This document shows positions 52,620 through 61,077 of a stretch of 64,000 nucleotides of DNA, piece by piece. The stretch comes from Nemorincola sp044225795. GTDB taxonomy: Bacteria; Bacteroidota; Bacteroidia; Chitinophagales; Chitinophagaceae. The stretch lies in NCBI GenBank assembly GCA_044225795.1, contig JBGAIF010000001.1, forward strand, positions 372,001 through 436,000. Direction: 5' to 3'. Position 1 is the stretch's first letter. The number at the start of each line of letters is the position of its first letter. The notes beneath the pieces are model-generated. The model was not told the origin of the DNA, did not search any database, and saw only the letters and a list, made by a program, of their open reading frames with translations. A program made the translations under genes and the position numbers.

Positions 52620-54493
52620 GATTTTCCCTCCACAAAATACATGCTTAATTCGCCTTTATTCTTTGCCTGGATCTTTCCACGGTAAGTACATTTAAAATCG
52701 TTCTTCACAAGTGTGTAGGTGCTTTCAGATATATTTATCCTTCCTGCTTCGCTGTTTTGCTCCATTCGTGCCGCAGTATTCACGGTGTCTCCCCATATGT
52801 CGTAAGCAAACTTCCTGACCCCAACGATACCTGCAACTACATTGCCGCTATGTACGCCAATCCGTATCTCAAAGCTTCGGTCACCATACAAAGCTTTTCG
52901 CTGCGCCATGAAATTTTTTACTTCATTGGCGGCTCTTATTATACGTTGGGCATGATCTTCATGTGGTACAGGTAGCCCGCTTACTGCCAGATAGGCATCG
53001 CCAACTGTCTTTATCTTCTCTATGCCGTATTTATTCATGATGCCATCAAACTCACTGAAGCAAACATTCAACTCATTGACAAGCTCTTTTGGAGTAAGTC
53101 GCTCGGATACTTTGGTAAAACCAACAAAATCGCTGAAAAACACTGTTACGTTATCAAATAATTTAGCCTCAGCGCTACCCTTTTCTTTTAGCTCATCGGC
53201 CACTTCCTGCGGCAGTATGTTCAGCAGCAGATCTTCAGACTTTTGCTTTTCAGCTGTGATCACCTGGTTCGATCTCTTTTGATTGGCATAGTTTCTGGCA
53301 GCGCTGCGAGCCACTAATATCAATAAGGCAACAATAGCTACCAGTAGTACAATGCCGGCGATAAAGTACATACTTTCTGTTTTCTTGCGGGCTACCTCCA
53401 GGTTGGCTAATGTTATCTCATGGTTCTTTGCGTCTATTTCTTCTTTTCGTTCTATATTGAAAATACGGGCGTTGCTGGATGAGGAATAAATAGAGTCCTT
53501 CAGCATAGTAGCTTGTTTATAGTTGCTCAGAGCCTCACGGTAGTTTTTCATTACCTCCTGTGTTTCAGAAAGGTAAAAACTGCTTCTTTGCAGGTCGTCG
53601 AGAAACCCTGTTTTCTTGTCTATTTGTATGGCACTGTCGAGATAGGCTATGGCTCGGGGCAGATTGGCGGAATTGCTTTTATTACCGCCAACTGAATCCT
53701 GAGCTGAACGCAGCAAGGTTCTGCCTATTATAGAATAAGTCTGAGCCAGCCCTTTATCATCATCTGTACTTCTGCGAGCCTCTAATGAACGAAACAGATA
53801 CGTAAGCGCCTTGTCATATTGTCGCATCGCGCCATATACAGAGCCTATGTTCATGAGGTCTTCTGCAATGCCATTTCTCATTTTCATTGCCTCATCCATG
53901 GCCAGGGCTTTGTTGTGGTATTCGAGCGCCCGTGGAAGATCGCGCATGGCTTCATATACTTTGCCCAATGCTGTATAGGAGTGAGAAATGTCCTGATTGT
54001 TCTTTAGTTCCTCATATTTTTTAAGCCCTTTCAGGTAATAATCCTGGGCCTTGAGGTAGTCTCCCTGGCTAAAAAAGACATTGCCAATGTTATGCAGGTG
54101 CCGGGCAATGCCGGGTTTGAAGTTTATGGACTCATGTATCTTCAGTGCCCGCTGCCAGTAGTCGTAGGCATCAGAGAAGCGTGATAAAGAAAAGTAATTG
54201 GCGCCAAGGCTGCTATTTGCCCTTGCCATAAATAATTTCCACTGCAGGCTATCTGCTATGGCAAGTGCCTGTTCTCCATATTTGATGCCATCATACGGGC
54301 TGATCTTGTTATAGAGGAATGAAAGCTCTGCGAGAACTTCCGCCCGTGCAGAATCGCTGCTGATCTGTTGCAATGCTCCCTCCAGTGAATCTATCCGACG
54401 GGAGGTTCTATGCGTTGTTTGAGCTGTTAGAGAGACGCATAACGCGATGGCGACAAACAGCAGATGATATTTCTTTCTTCCGGGCATCAGCAT
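52616..54493 (-). CDS. TPR-containing class III adenylate cyclase
   Basis: This 625-aa protein has a signal-like N-terminus, about six tetratricopeptide repeats (residues 60-330, e.g. NIGNVFFSQGDYLKAQDYYL), a transmembrane helix near 375-395 and a C-terminal cyclase domain. Metal-binding Asp residues are in VFFSDFVGFT and GDAYLAVSG, the adenine-selecting Lys in EKIKTVGD, Asp in YDIWGDTVNTAARME, and the Asn-Arg pair follows. The TPR region is probably periplasmic and senses an extracytoplasmic state. It makes cAMP (or possibly cGMP) in response. Confidence 0.92.
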   Translation of the reverse strand: MLMPGRKKYHLLFVAIALCVSLTAQTTHRTSRRIDSLEGALQQISSDSARAEVLAELSFLYNKISPYDGIKYGEQALAIADSLQWKLFMARANSSLGANYFSLSRFSDAYDYWQRALKIHESINFKPGIARHLHNIGNVFFSQGDYLKAQDYYLKGLKKYEELKNNQDISHSYTALGKVYEAMRDLPRALEYHNKALAMDEAMKMRNGIAEDLMNIGSVYGAMRQYDKALTYLFRSLEARRSTDDDKGLAQTYSIIGRTLLRSAQDSVGGNKSNSANLPRAIAYLDSAIQIDKKTGFLDDLQRSSFYLSETQEVMKNYREALSNYKQATMLKDSIYSSSSNARIFNIERKEEIDAKNHEITLANLEVARKKTESMYFIAGIVLLVAIVALLILVARSAARNYANQKRSNQVITAEKQKSEDLLLNILPQEVADELKEKGSAEAKLFDNVTVFFSDFVGFTKVSERLTPKELVNELNVCFSEFDGIMNKYGIEKIKTVGDAYLAVSGLPVPHEDHAQRIIRAANEVKNFMAQRKALYGDRSFEIRIGVHSGNVVAGIVGVRKFAYDIWGDTVNTAARMEQNSEAGRINISESTYTLVKNDFKCTYRGKIQAKNKGELSMYFVEGKS

Positions 54494-55719
54494 TATTTGC
54501 CGTACACGTAATAAAGAGATAGCCTGAATATAATATCGCTTCCATTATTATCTGCTCCATAATTGAATGGGCCGGCATTAGTGTACATGTTATACCATAC
54601 GTTCGGCATGATATGGATCTTGCTGATCGGCGAGTAATCTATGCCGGCGGTAATGAACTGCTCTTTTGTGTTCGGATCATAAGTGATGGTTTGTGGTATA
54701 TATCTTGTCACAGAGGCATTATTGTTCAAGCTCGGATCCAGGTTGTCGTAGCGAACAAAGAAGCCCAGCAGGTCCTTATATATGCGACCCCTGGCAAATA
54801 TGGATATGCCAAGAGCCTTTGTGGTCATTGTATCAAATTTTGCGGTATGAGTGGAGTCTCGTGCATCGTTCATTAGGCTATTGAAGAAGACTTCTACCCC
54901 AATGGTGAACTTAGGTACCGTATATCCTGCAAAGCCTTTGACCATACACCGGTCATGGTGCCATGCATTGAACCATTGTATCTTGGAGTAATCTGCATAG
55001 AGATCCAATATCAGTTTCTTATCGAGCAACTTTGTATAAATATCTCCGTAAAACCATTTGAAAGGATCGATCTCTGGGCGTGCAGCCATGCCATTGGCTA
55101 CCATCAGGTTGTAGCCAAGTTCTGTAGAAGGTTTATTGATGATCTTTCCCTGTATAGTAGCCCCCATATCATAGGATGGGGTGCGCCTGTTATCAGTAAT
55201 TGTACGTTCTATACACCGGTAGTCCCACAACGGCTCTATGAGTAGCGGGTACGCCGGAGTAGAGACTTGCCCAACAACAAGATCTGCACCGCGAAAGATA
55301 TTTTTCCAGCGTACATTGGCCAGTTTGACAAAGAGTGCCATTTTATTGTTTGTCAGCAAGTCTCCGGTAATTATCGGGAACGGTGTTGTGGTTGTACTTC
55401 CATTCTCCTCGGATGCAAGCAGGAACTCAGCAGAAAACTTTCTGCTGATGTCATAGTTATATCCCAGGTAAATGCGCCTGAACTGGAAAAGAGTGAGATC
55501 CTTTTTTACCCCCGTATATTGATTAAGCCCGCCCCGGTTCAGCGGGTCTGACTGATATTTATATGCAAAGTCACCATATGCCAATCCCCAAAGGCGTCCT
55601 GATGGCTTAAATACACTGTCCGTCTGTGCAGTTGTGCTCTGGGCAGTCAGCTGGTACGGGGTGACCATTGTTCCAGCAAGGAAAAGAACAGCAAAAAAAT
55701 GCTTGGAGATATTTCTCAT
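54493..55719 (-). CDS. Porin-like outer-membrane protein, first gene of the cyclase operon
   Basis: This 408-aa protein has a signal peptide (ending PYQLTAQ), then alternating beta strands with many aromatic girdle residues (FQFRRIYLGYNYDISRKFSAEF, RWKNIFRGADLVVGQVSTPA) and a C-terminal strand DIIFRLSLYYVYGK. The size and layout resemble phosphate-selective (OprP/OprO-like) porins of Bacteroidota. Its stop codon overlaps the cyclase start by one base. The channel substrate is unknown. Confidence 0.8.
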   Translation of the reverse strand: MRNISKHFFAVLFLAGTMVTPYQLTAQSTTAQTDSVFKPSGRLWGLAYGDFAYKYQSDPLNRGGLNQYTGVKKDLTLFQFRRIYLGYNYDISRKFSAEFLLASEENGSTTTTPFPIITGDLLTNNKMALFVKLANVRWKNIFRGADLVVGQVSTPAYPLLIEPLWDYRCIERTITDNRRTPSYDMGATIQGKIINKPSTELGYNLMVANGMAARPEIDPFKWFYGDIYTKLLDKKLILDLYADYSKIQWFNAWHHDRCMVKGFAGYTVPKFTIGVEVFFNSLMNDARDSTHTAKFDTMTTKALGISIFARGRIYKDLLGFFVRYDNLDPSLNNNASVTRYIPQTITYDPNTKEQFITAGIDYSPISKIHIMPNVWYNMYTNAGPFNYGADNNGSDIIFRLSLYYVYGK

Positions 55720-56064
55720 GTGTATGGCTTTACTATGCTGCTTATGAAAATACTGAGGTTAAAATATAAAAAATGCATGAATTAGTTGCTTTTCCGGCCA
55801 ATTAACACCTGATTAGTATTTCTACGTGGCATGGGAAGCAAATTGACACACTCTGATCGAAATCTCACCTTGCTACCGACCCTGACCTGCCATAAACTTC
55901 AGAAAAAATTAACACCATGCAAAGGCCTGAAACACTTTATCTTTATATTGAATAATAAACAACGGTAAAACTGTACAAAAAATGACATTTTACCTATGTA
56001 GAAAAGAGAACGATCCACGGGTAAGCCGAAAACCGAAAAGAGTAGGCACATAAAACCAAACATT
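55720..56064. other. Intergenic region between the porin operon and the VOC gene
   Basis: These 345 bp are divergent regulatory sequence for the porin-cyclase operon (minus) and the VOC gene (plus). I see no gene, tRNA, strong hairpin or exact TAnnTTTG box; only weak TATTTT and TATCTTTA words. Nothing else can be supported. Confidence 0.5.
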
Positions 56065-56736
56065 ATGGCAAAGGCAACAAAAAAAGCGGCGAAGAAAGCC
56101 GTAAAGAACGTTGTAAAAAAAAGCGCTCCTAAAAAAGCTGTTAAGAAATCATCTCCTGCTAAGAAAGCCGCTCCGGTGAAGAAAGCGGTAGTTGCTAAGA
56201 AAGTTGCACCTAAAAAAGCAGTTAAGAAAATTGCGAAGAAAGCTGCTCCGTCAAAAAGGGCTGCAGCCAGGAAACCGGAAGCGCCACAGATAGCCCGCAA
56301 TACTATGGTCAATCCATACCTCACGTTTGCGGGCAATTGCGAACAAGCATTTAATTTGTACAGGTCTGTCTTCGGTGGCAACTTCGGATATACCGGACGG
56401 TACAAAGATATGCCACCAATGGAGGGCATGCCGCCTTTGCCTGAATCGGAGAGAGAGAAGATCATGCATATCTCGCTTCCCATCAGCAAGGAGACAACGC
56501 TCATGGGTGCTGATAGTTCCGATGCATTTGGCCACGCTACGGTAGTGGGCAATAACTTTTCCATATCTGTTAACGCCATTAGTGAAGCAGCCGCAGATAA
56601 AATGTTTGCTGCACTTTCATCAGGGGGGCATATTGCAATGCCGCTAGCAAAAACCTTCTGGGGTTCATATTTTGGGATGTGTACCGATAAGTTTGGCATT
56701 CAGTGGATGATCAGCTATGATCAGAACCCGATGTAA
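56065..56736 (+). CDS. VOC/PhnB-like domain protein with a histone-H1-like lysine-rich N-terminal tail
   Basis: This 223-aa protein has an N-terminal 75-residue tail with about 26 Lys, repeated as AAKKAVK, PKKAVKK and APVKKA-like units, as in bacterial and eukaryotic histone H1-like tails. A VOC/PhnB-type domain follows (MVNPYLTFAGNCEQAFNLYRSVFGG, IMHISLPISKETTLMGADSS, FWGSYFGMCTDKFGIQWMISYD). The domain looks complete and has an internal ATG at 56305 that could give a tail-less form. The tail could bind DNA or RNA; the enzymatic activity is unknown. Confidence 0.8.
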   Translation: MAKATKKAAKKAVKNVVKKSAPKKAVKKSSPAKKAAPVKKAVVAKKVAPKKAVKKIAKKAAPSKRAAARKPEAPQIARNTMVNPYLTFAGNCEQAFNLYRSVFGGNFGYTGRYKDMPPMEGMPPLPESEREKIMHISLPISKETTLMGADSSDAFGHATVVGNNFSISVNAISEAAADKMFAALSSGGHIAMPLAKTFWGSYFGMCTDKFGIQWMISYDQNPM

Positions 56737-56749
56737 TATGATCTTTGAA

Positions 56750-56780
56750 TAAGAAGAGTGCACTAAGCGCACTCTTCTTA
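56750..56780. terminator. Bidirectional rho-independent terminator
   Basis: Perfect 12-bp arms TAAGAAGAGTGC (56750-56761) and complement (56769-56780) with a 7-nt loop separate the VOC gene from the convergent secreted-protein gene. Confidence 0.85.
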
Positions 56781-56791
56781 GATTGTCAACA

Positions 56792-57553
56792 TCAGATGAT
56801 TCTTCTTATCTCGAAATAATATCTTCTCGATTCCTTCGATACCTGTTCAGGTTCTTTATCTGCAGGTATGACGATAAGCCTTTGTCTGTTTTTACCATTC
56901 AGCGTTCGCGCAGAGAATTTGTAGTACTTGTCCGGAGCATCGAAGTATTGAGCCTGTATCTGCTGACCTCCCTTCACAGCTTCTCCCCGCTTTAGTGTGG
57001 TAGTGGTATGTTCATTCGTATTTCTATACGCATCAACCATTACAGTATAGGGTGTCTTGTTAATGAACCAATATTCCGAGGCGTAGATCACCGCACAAGT
57101 AACGAATGCGGTGTCCTTCACAATTTTTCTTTTTTCAACAACAACAGGTCGCTGCTGCATCAATACTGTTGGTTTGTGATCATAATCATTTTGTGTTTCC
57201 CCGGTTACCGTACCGTCAAGGGCAAAATCTGTATAGGTATTGTACCACTGAATACCTCCATCGGGCGCACTGTGCCAGTGTGCGTTCTTCACAGCGCCAT
57301 TATCATAGTAAGAAAATGAAACACTACTATTCCCGGCTATGTGCCGCAGTTCTTTCTCGTAGATCACCTTCCCTGAGATATCGTAGGCTGTAGCCTTTCC
57401 CCAACGATTGTTTTCGTCAAAACATTCCGAAGTGGATATCTTCCCGCTCTTGAAATAGTGATATGTACACTTAGGATATTTCTGCGCCGTAGAAATAAAC
57501 GATAGCATGACGCAAAAAACCAATAGGTAATAAAATGATCTCATCATTCTCAT
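56792..57553 (-). CDS. Exported hypothetical protein
   Basis: This 253-aa protein begins at ATG 57553 (MRMMRSFYYLLVFCVMLSF), which gives a signal peptide ending ISTAQ. The first half (YHYFKSGKISTSECFDEN, YDISGKVIYEKELRH, FSYYDNGAVKNAHWHS) resembles MORN/toxin-antitoxin 'YwqK'-type beta repeats. The second half is unrecognised, with VVVEKRKIVKDTAF and RGEAVKGGQQIQAQYF. An in-frame start at 57613 would begin inside the upstream gene and lacks a signal peptide. The next gene upstream on the strand lies 22 bp away. Confidence 0.7.
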   Translation of the reverse strand: MRMMRSFYYLLVFCVMLSFISTAQKYPKCTYHYFKSGKISTSECFDENNRWGKATAYDISGKVIYEKELRHIAGNSSVSFSYYDNGAVKNAHWHSAPDGGIQWYNTYTDFALDGTVTGETQNDYDHKPTVLMQQRPVVVEKRKIVKDTAFVTCAVIYASEYWFINKTPYTVMVDAYRNTNEHTTTTLKRGEAVKGGQQIQAQYFDAPDKYYKFSARTLNGKNRQRLIVIPADKEPEQVSKESRRYYFEIRRII

Positions 57554-57575
57554 ATTGCAATTTTGATGCCACTTA

Positions 57576-58061
57576 TTATCTGTGTATTTCCACCAATAAC
57601 ACCCAGGCGTCAAGTAGCGATTTTAAGATAGAACATACGATCCCCGGAACAAGCCAATAAATACCATCAAAGCCTGCCTGCCAAACAATTGCGCCTGCAA
57701 CAACATAGGGGAGCACGGCCAGTTGGGTGAACACCATGTTCCTTTTATAATGCTGCTTGTATATATTATCTGCCTTGCGCAGCATATCTATGTCAGTTTT
57801 CAGCATCAACAACCAACAGATACTGCCAATAGCAAATATCTCAGCGCCAAGTATAACGGCAGGTTGTTCGGGTGTGAGACATAATACTGAAATGATAAGC
57901 GTCGTGATCAGTAGCACCAGTGGTTCTGAGGCCCTGCCTGATAGCATAGGCATGGACAGGATGCGCGGAAGGCCGATAGATACGGCAACAAAAATGAGAC
58001 CGGTAAGTGCAGCGGCGGCACCTGCAACAGCTACGAAAAAATTACCCCAGGCAGCGTTCAT
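57576..58061 (-). CDS. Five-helix integral membrane protein of unknown function
   Basis: This 161-aa protein (ATG 58061, MNAAWGNFFVAVAGAAAALTG) has hydrophobic segments near 9-30, 44-62, 68-88, 110-130 and 135-155, and short charged loops. A GAAAALTGLIFVAVSIGLP start is a common pattern in small unknown membrane proteins of many phyla. It likely shares a transcript with the exported protein that follows, 22 bp downstream. No function can be assigned. Confidence 0.75.
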   Translation of the reverse strand: MNAAWGNFFVAVAGAAAALTGLIFVAVSIGLPRILSMPMLSGRASEPLVLLITTLIISVLCLTPEQPAVILGAEIFAIGSICWLLMLKTDIDMLRKADNIYKQHYKRNMVFTQLAVLPYVVAGAIVWQAGFDGIYWLVPGIVCSILKSLLDAWVLLVEIHR

Positions 58062-58193
58062 ATCAACACAAAGTAAGTTTTTATAAATGTACAAAAAAGT
58101 GTCAGGCTGAACCAGATGTTCAAAACAGAAGATACACCCCGGCATTTCGACGATTTACATCATTGATTACCCCGGGGCGGCATTGGCTCATAA

Positions 58194-58315
58194 TATTGTA
58201 TTGTGTTTTTAGTACAATAGGTTGGATGTAAGAATTAACAGGTGATCGGCATTCAAAGAAAACCGGGAATTGCAGCAAATGTGAGTATTGAGGTTTTCTT
58301 TGAATGTTTTTTGCG
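58194..58315 (+). ncRNA. Candidate small RNA with two hairpins in an intergenic region
   Basis: In the 391-bp gap between the membrane protein and lytS, TATTGTA/TACAATA (58194-58200 and 58213-58219) and a perfect 15-bp inverted repeat CATTCAAAGAAAACC (58250-58264) with its complement at 58292-58306, followed by TTTTTT, form two hairpins. The second looks like an intrinsic terminator on the plus strand although no plus-strand gene precedes it. It might instead be a regulator binding site. Confidence 0.35.
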
Positions 58316-58383
58316 AGATTAAATACAATATTGAATACAGAGTTAACAGCAGATTTTAGTTCAGGGGTATAGGTTCATGGTGC

Positions 58384-58416
58384 AAAAGCCGCTTTAATAC
58401 AATAAAGTGGCTTTTT
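58384..58416. terminator. Hairpin with T-run before lytS
   Basis: Arms AAAAGCCGCTTTA and TAAAGTGGCTTTTT (one G-T mismatch) flank a 6-nt loop ending in five T, 37 nt before the lytS start. It may be a terminator for the candidate small RNA or for upstream transcription. Confidence 0.6.
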
Positions 58417-58452
58417 GTTTCTGATAACATTTAGCTCCAAAGATCATTGTTC

Positions 58453-59457
58453 ATGAATAGATCAAAGAAAAGGCTGTTTATTATTCTCCTGCACATATTG
58501 ATCTGGGCCGTATTTCTTTTACTGCCAGGCTTCTTTAACCCGAGATTGTATGCCAGCAGCCTTACGGGGGTTGTCTCTGATCTTTTCGAACCGCCCCGGT
58601 GGACAAACGGACTTCTGCTCATAGTCGTCTTTTACACAAACTACTTCCTGATAATACCGGTATTATACTTCCGGCATAAATATGTGCTTACAGTGCTCAG
58701 CATTGTTTTCTTTTCCACTACGTTCATAACCCTCAATTACCTGCAGAAGCCCCCGGATATTCCTTTTGAAGGTTTCAACGCATTGGGAAACAGCTTCAAC
58801 CTTTTCATGTTCATTATTGGATACATTGCTTCATTTGCTATTTGCGTCTATCAGCAGTTGCTGAAAGTTAGAGAAGAGCAACTGAATGCGGAGATATCAT
58901 TTCTCAAGGCACAGATAAACCCGCACTTTCTCTTTAATACATTAAACAGCATTTATTCGCTCTCACTGGGTAAGTCAGAAATGGCGCCGGGTGCAATCGT
59001 AAAGCTTTCATCCATAATGCGTTATGCCTTGAATGAAGCAACCGGGAAAGTGGTTCCGCTTGTAGCCGAAATGGAGTACATAAGAAATTATATTGAGCTT
59101 CAATCTTTGCGGCTTACAGGTAATGTCGGTGTCAATTTCGAAGTTTCCGGCAATGCCAATGGGGTGGATATAGCCCCATTCCTCCTGATACCATTTGTCG
59201 AAAATGCATTTAAATATGGTGTTAATAGCGAGGAAAATTCGAAGATTCGTATTAATTTAGATATCAGTGAGGGTAGGTTGTGTTTGAATGTAGTGAATAA
59301 TAAAGTACGTTTAAGACAGGATATAGACAATGGGACAGGTATAGGTATTAAGACAACAAGGAGAAGATTACAGTTGACATATCCGGGCAGGCATAGGTTG
59401 CATATAGATGACGATGTTGCTGAATTTAATGTATTACTTCAAATTGACCTGAAATGA
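58453..59457 (+). CDS. LytS/YehU-type membrane sensor histidine kinase
   Basis: This 334-aa protein has four transmembrane helices (about 7-25, 50-70, 75-95, 110-135), then the His kinase domain with QINPHFLFNTLNSIYSLSL (phospho-acceptor His in NPHFLFN) and HATPase motifs IPFVENAFKYGV and GTGIGIKTTRRRL. This is a LytTR-system kinase. Its stop overlaps the response regulator start by 4 bp. ATG 58453 follows a GCTCCAAAGATCA word that recurs before the CHAD gene. Confidence 0.93.
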   Translation: MNRSKKRLFIILLHILIWAVFLLLPGFFNPRLYASSLTGVVSDLFEPPRWTNGLLLIVVFYTNYFLIIPVLYFRHKYVLTVLSIVFFSTTFITLNYLQKPPDIPFEGFNALGNSFNLFMFIIGYIASFAICVYQQLLKVREEQLNAEISFLKAQINPHFLFNTLNSIYSLSLGKSEMAPGAIVKLSSIMRYALNEATGKVVPLVAEMEYIRNYIELQSLRLTGNVGVNFEVSGNANGVDIAPFLLIPFVENAFKYGVNSEENSKIRINLDISEGRLCLNVVNNKVRLRQDIDNGTGIGIKTTRRRLQLTYPGRHRLHIDDDVAEFNVLLQIDLK

Positions 59458-60149
59458 TCACCGCTATCGCCATTGACGATGAACCTCTGGCGCTGAATGT
59501 TATCAAAGCTTTTTGTGAAAGAATAGATTTTGTATCACTGAAGCGAACATTCACGGAAACCAGTGAAGCGCTAAAGTTTTTGAAAGATAATCCTGTTGAC
59601 CTTCTTTTTCTCGATGTCAATATGCCTGCTATCTCAGGCATAGACTTTTATAAAAAGGTAGAAAAGGGTACAATGGTTATATTCACAACTGCTCACAGTG
59701 AATATGCGCTTGAGGGATTCAACCTCAACGCCATAGACTATCTTCTGAAACCATTTGAGTACAACCGTTTTCTGCAGGCTGTGGAGAAAGTCAGAGATTA
59801 CATGGCCTACAGCCAGTATAAGGACAATGCTTCCTCGCAGTTTCTGTTTGTTCGTGTTGATTATAGTATGACCAAGATCAATGTGGCGGAGATCGAGTAT
59901 ATAGAAGGGCTCGATAACTATATCAAATTTCATTTCAATAACCAGAAGACCTTATTGGTCAGGATGAGCATGAAGAACATTATGGAGAAGCTTCCTGCTG
60001 AAGAGTTTATACGTGTACATCGTTCCTTCATTGTCAGGCTCAGTTCAGTAAGGTCTGTCAGAAATAAAGTTATTCACCTGGATCATATCGAAATACCGAT
60101 TGGCACTAATTATGTGGACCAGGTAATGAAATTATTCAAGGATTCCTGA
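59454..60149 (+). CDS. LytR/AlgR-type response regulator with LytTR DNA-binding domain
   Basis: This 231-aa protein has a receiver domain with FLDVNMPAISG (phospho-acceptor Asp) and LLKPFEYNRFLQAVEK, then a LytTR domain with VDYSMTKINVAEIEYIEGLDNYIKFHF and VHRSFIVRLSSVRSV. It partners the LytS-like kinase directly upstream (4-bp overlap). LytTR regulators bind repeats spaced by about 10 bp. Target genes are unknown; the CHAD gene lies 56 bp downstream on the same strand. Confidence 0.95.
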   Translation: MITAIAIDDEPLALNVIKAFCERIDFVSLKRTFTETSEALKFLKDNPVDLLFLDVNMPAISGIDFYKKVEKGTMVIFTTAHSEYALEGFNLNAIDYLLKPFEYNRFLQAVEKVRDYMAYSQYKDNASSQFLFVRVDYSMTKINVAEIEYIEGLDNYIKFHFNNQKTLLVRMSMKNIMEKLPAEEFIRVHRSFIVRLSSVRSVRNKVIHLDHIEIPIGTNYVDQVMKLFKDS

Positions 60150-60205
60150 CATTTGTCACTGGTTCAGACAACGTAATTCCGGACCTTTGCTCCAAAGATC
60201 AACAG

Positions 60206-60982
60206 ATGAACCGGCAACAACTCCGGCAATTTATCAGTAAAGACATCGCCGGTATTGAACAGGCGTCGTGTATGTTTTGTGAAGACGGAGATGCAGATGC
60301 TGTTCACAGAATGAGAGTTGCATACAAGAGATTAAGAGCATTGTTGCGGCTGGTATCATCTGCTGGAGATGGTAACAAGCCATTTATACCTGGGGAACTG
60401 AAAAGCATCTATGCACATGCAGGTACATTGCGTGATCTGCAAATATTTGTGAGTTATATAGGAGCAGTACATACGAAAGATGCCGCCTGTATGAGGCGCT
60501 TGACCAGACAGATCAGCAGGAACAGGAAGCGGTTACGGTTAGAACTGACGAACCTGGATTTTAAAGGCCTCGCTAATAGCCTACACATCTGTGATGAACG
60601 TATCTCCGGGAGGCAAGTGGTAAGATTCGTGAAGAGAAGTGTGAAACAAATATTGTCTGTTGTGGGTAGAGAGATGACAGATAAAGACATACATGATGTT
60701 AGAAAGTGTCTGAAAGACATTGCTTACAACATTGCATTGTTCCGGAGGCGGTGTCATTTTTTTCCAATTTTGTTCATTGAGAAAGAAGAAGACCTTGTTG
60801 CGTTCAACGACCTGCTGGGTAAATACCAGGATCGTGTTTCCATCATAAGGAATTTGAACAAACAGTTGACCTATAAGGCGGACGAGGACGAGAAGAACCT
60901 GATGCGGAAGATGCTTGATATGTGTACAGCAGAAAAAGAAGTACTTAAACGCGACATTATCCACAAGCTGTCATCTCCCTGA
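60206..60982 (+). CDS. CHAD-domain protein
   Basis: This 258-aa protein has a CHAD domain with the characteristic H-x-x-R-V-x-x-K-R pattern in DAVHRMRVAYKRLRALL and a second half with DIHDVRKCLKDIAYNI. CHAD proteins are basic, helical bundles that bind polyphosphate. No CYTH triphosphatase domain is attached. A 13-bp word shared with the lytS upstream region suggests common control with the two-component system. Confidence 0.88.
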   Translation: MNRQQLRQFISKDIAGIEQASCMFCEDGDADAVHRMRVAYKRLRALLRLVSSAGDGNKPFIPGELKSIYAHAGTLRDLQIFVSYIGAVHTKDAACMRRLTRQISRNRKRLRLELTNLDFKGLANSLHICDERISGRQVVRFVKRSVKQILSVVGREMTDKDIHDVRKCLKDIAYNIALFRRRCHFFPILFIEKEEDLVAFNDLLGKYQDRVSIIRNLNKQLTYKADEDEKNLMRKMLDMCTAEKEVLKRDIIHKLSSP

Positions 60983-61077
60983 TCCATGACAGGTATAGTC
61001 AATGTCTGCGGAATCTACAGGATGGTGACAGATAGTAGGCGCATTTATTTTATCTTTATTGTTCCAAAATAATAGAA

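Noticed and set aside
55899..56699. 266-aa minus-strand reading frame opposite the VOC gene
   Set aside because: It is antisense to the well-supported VOC protein; the AAR/Lys codon bias of the tail keeps the opposite frame open and it shows no homology I recognise.
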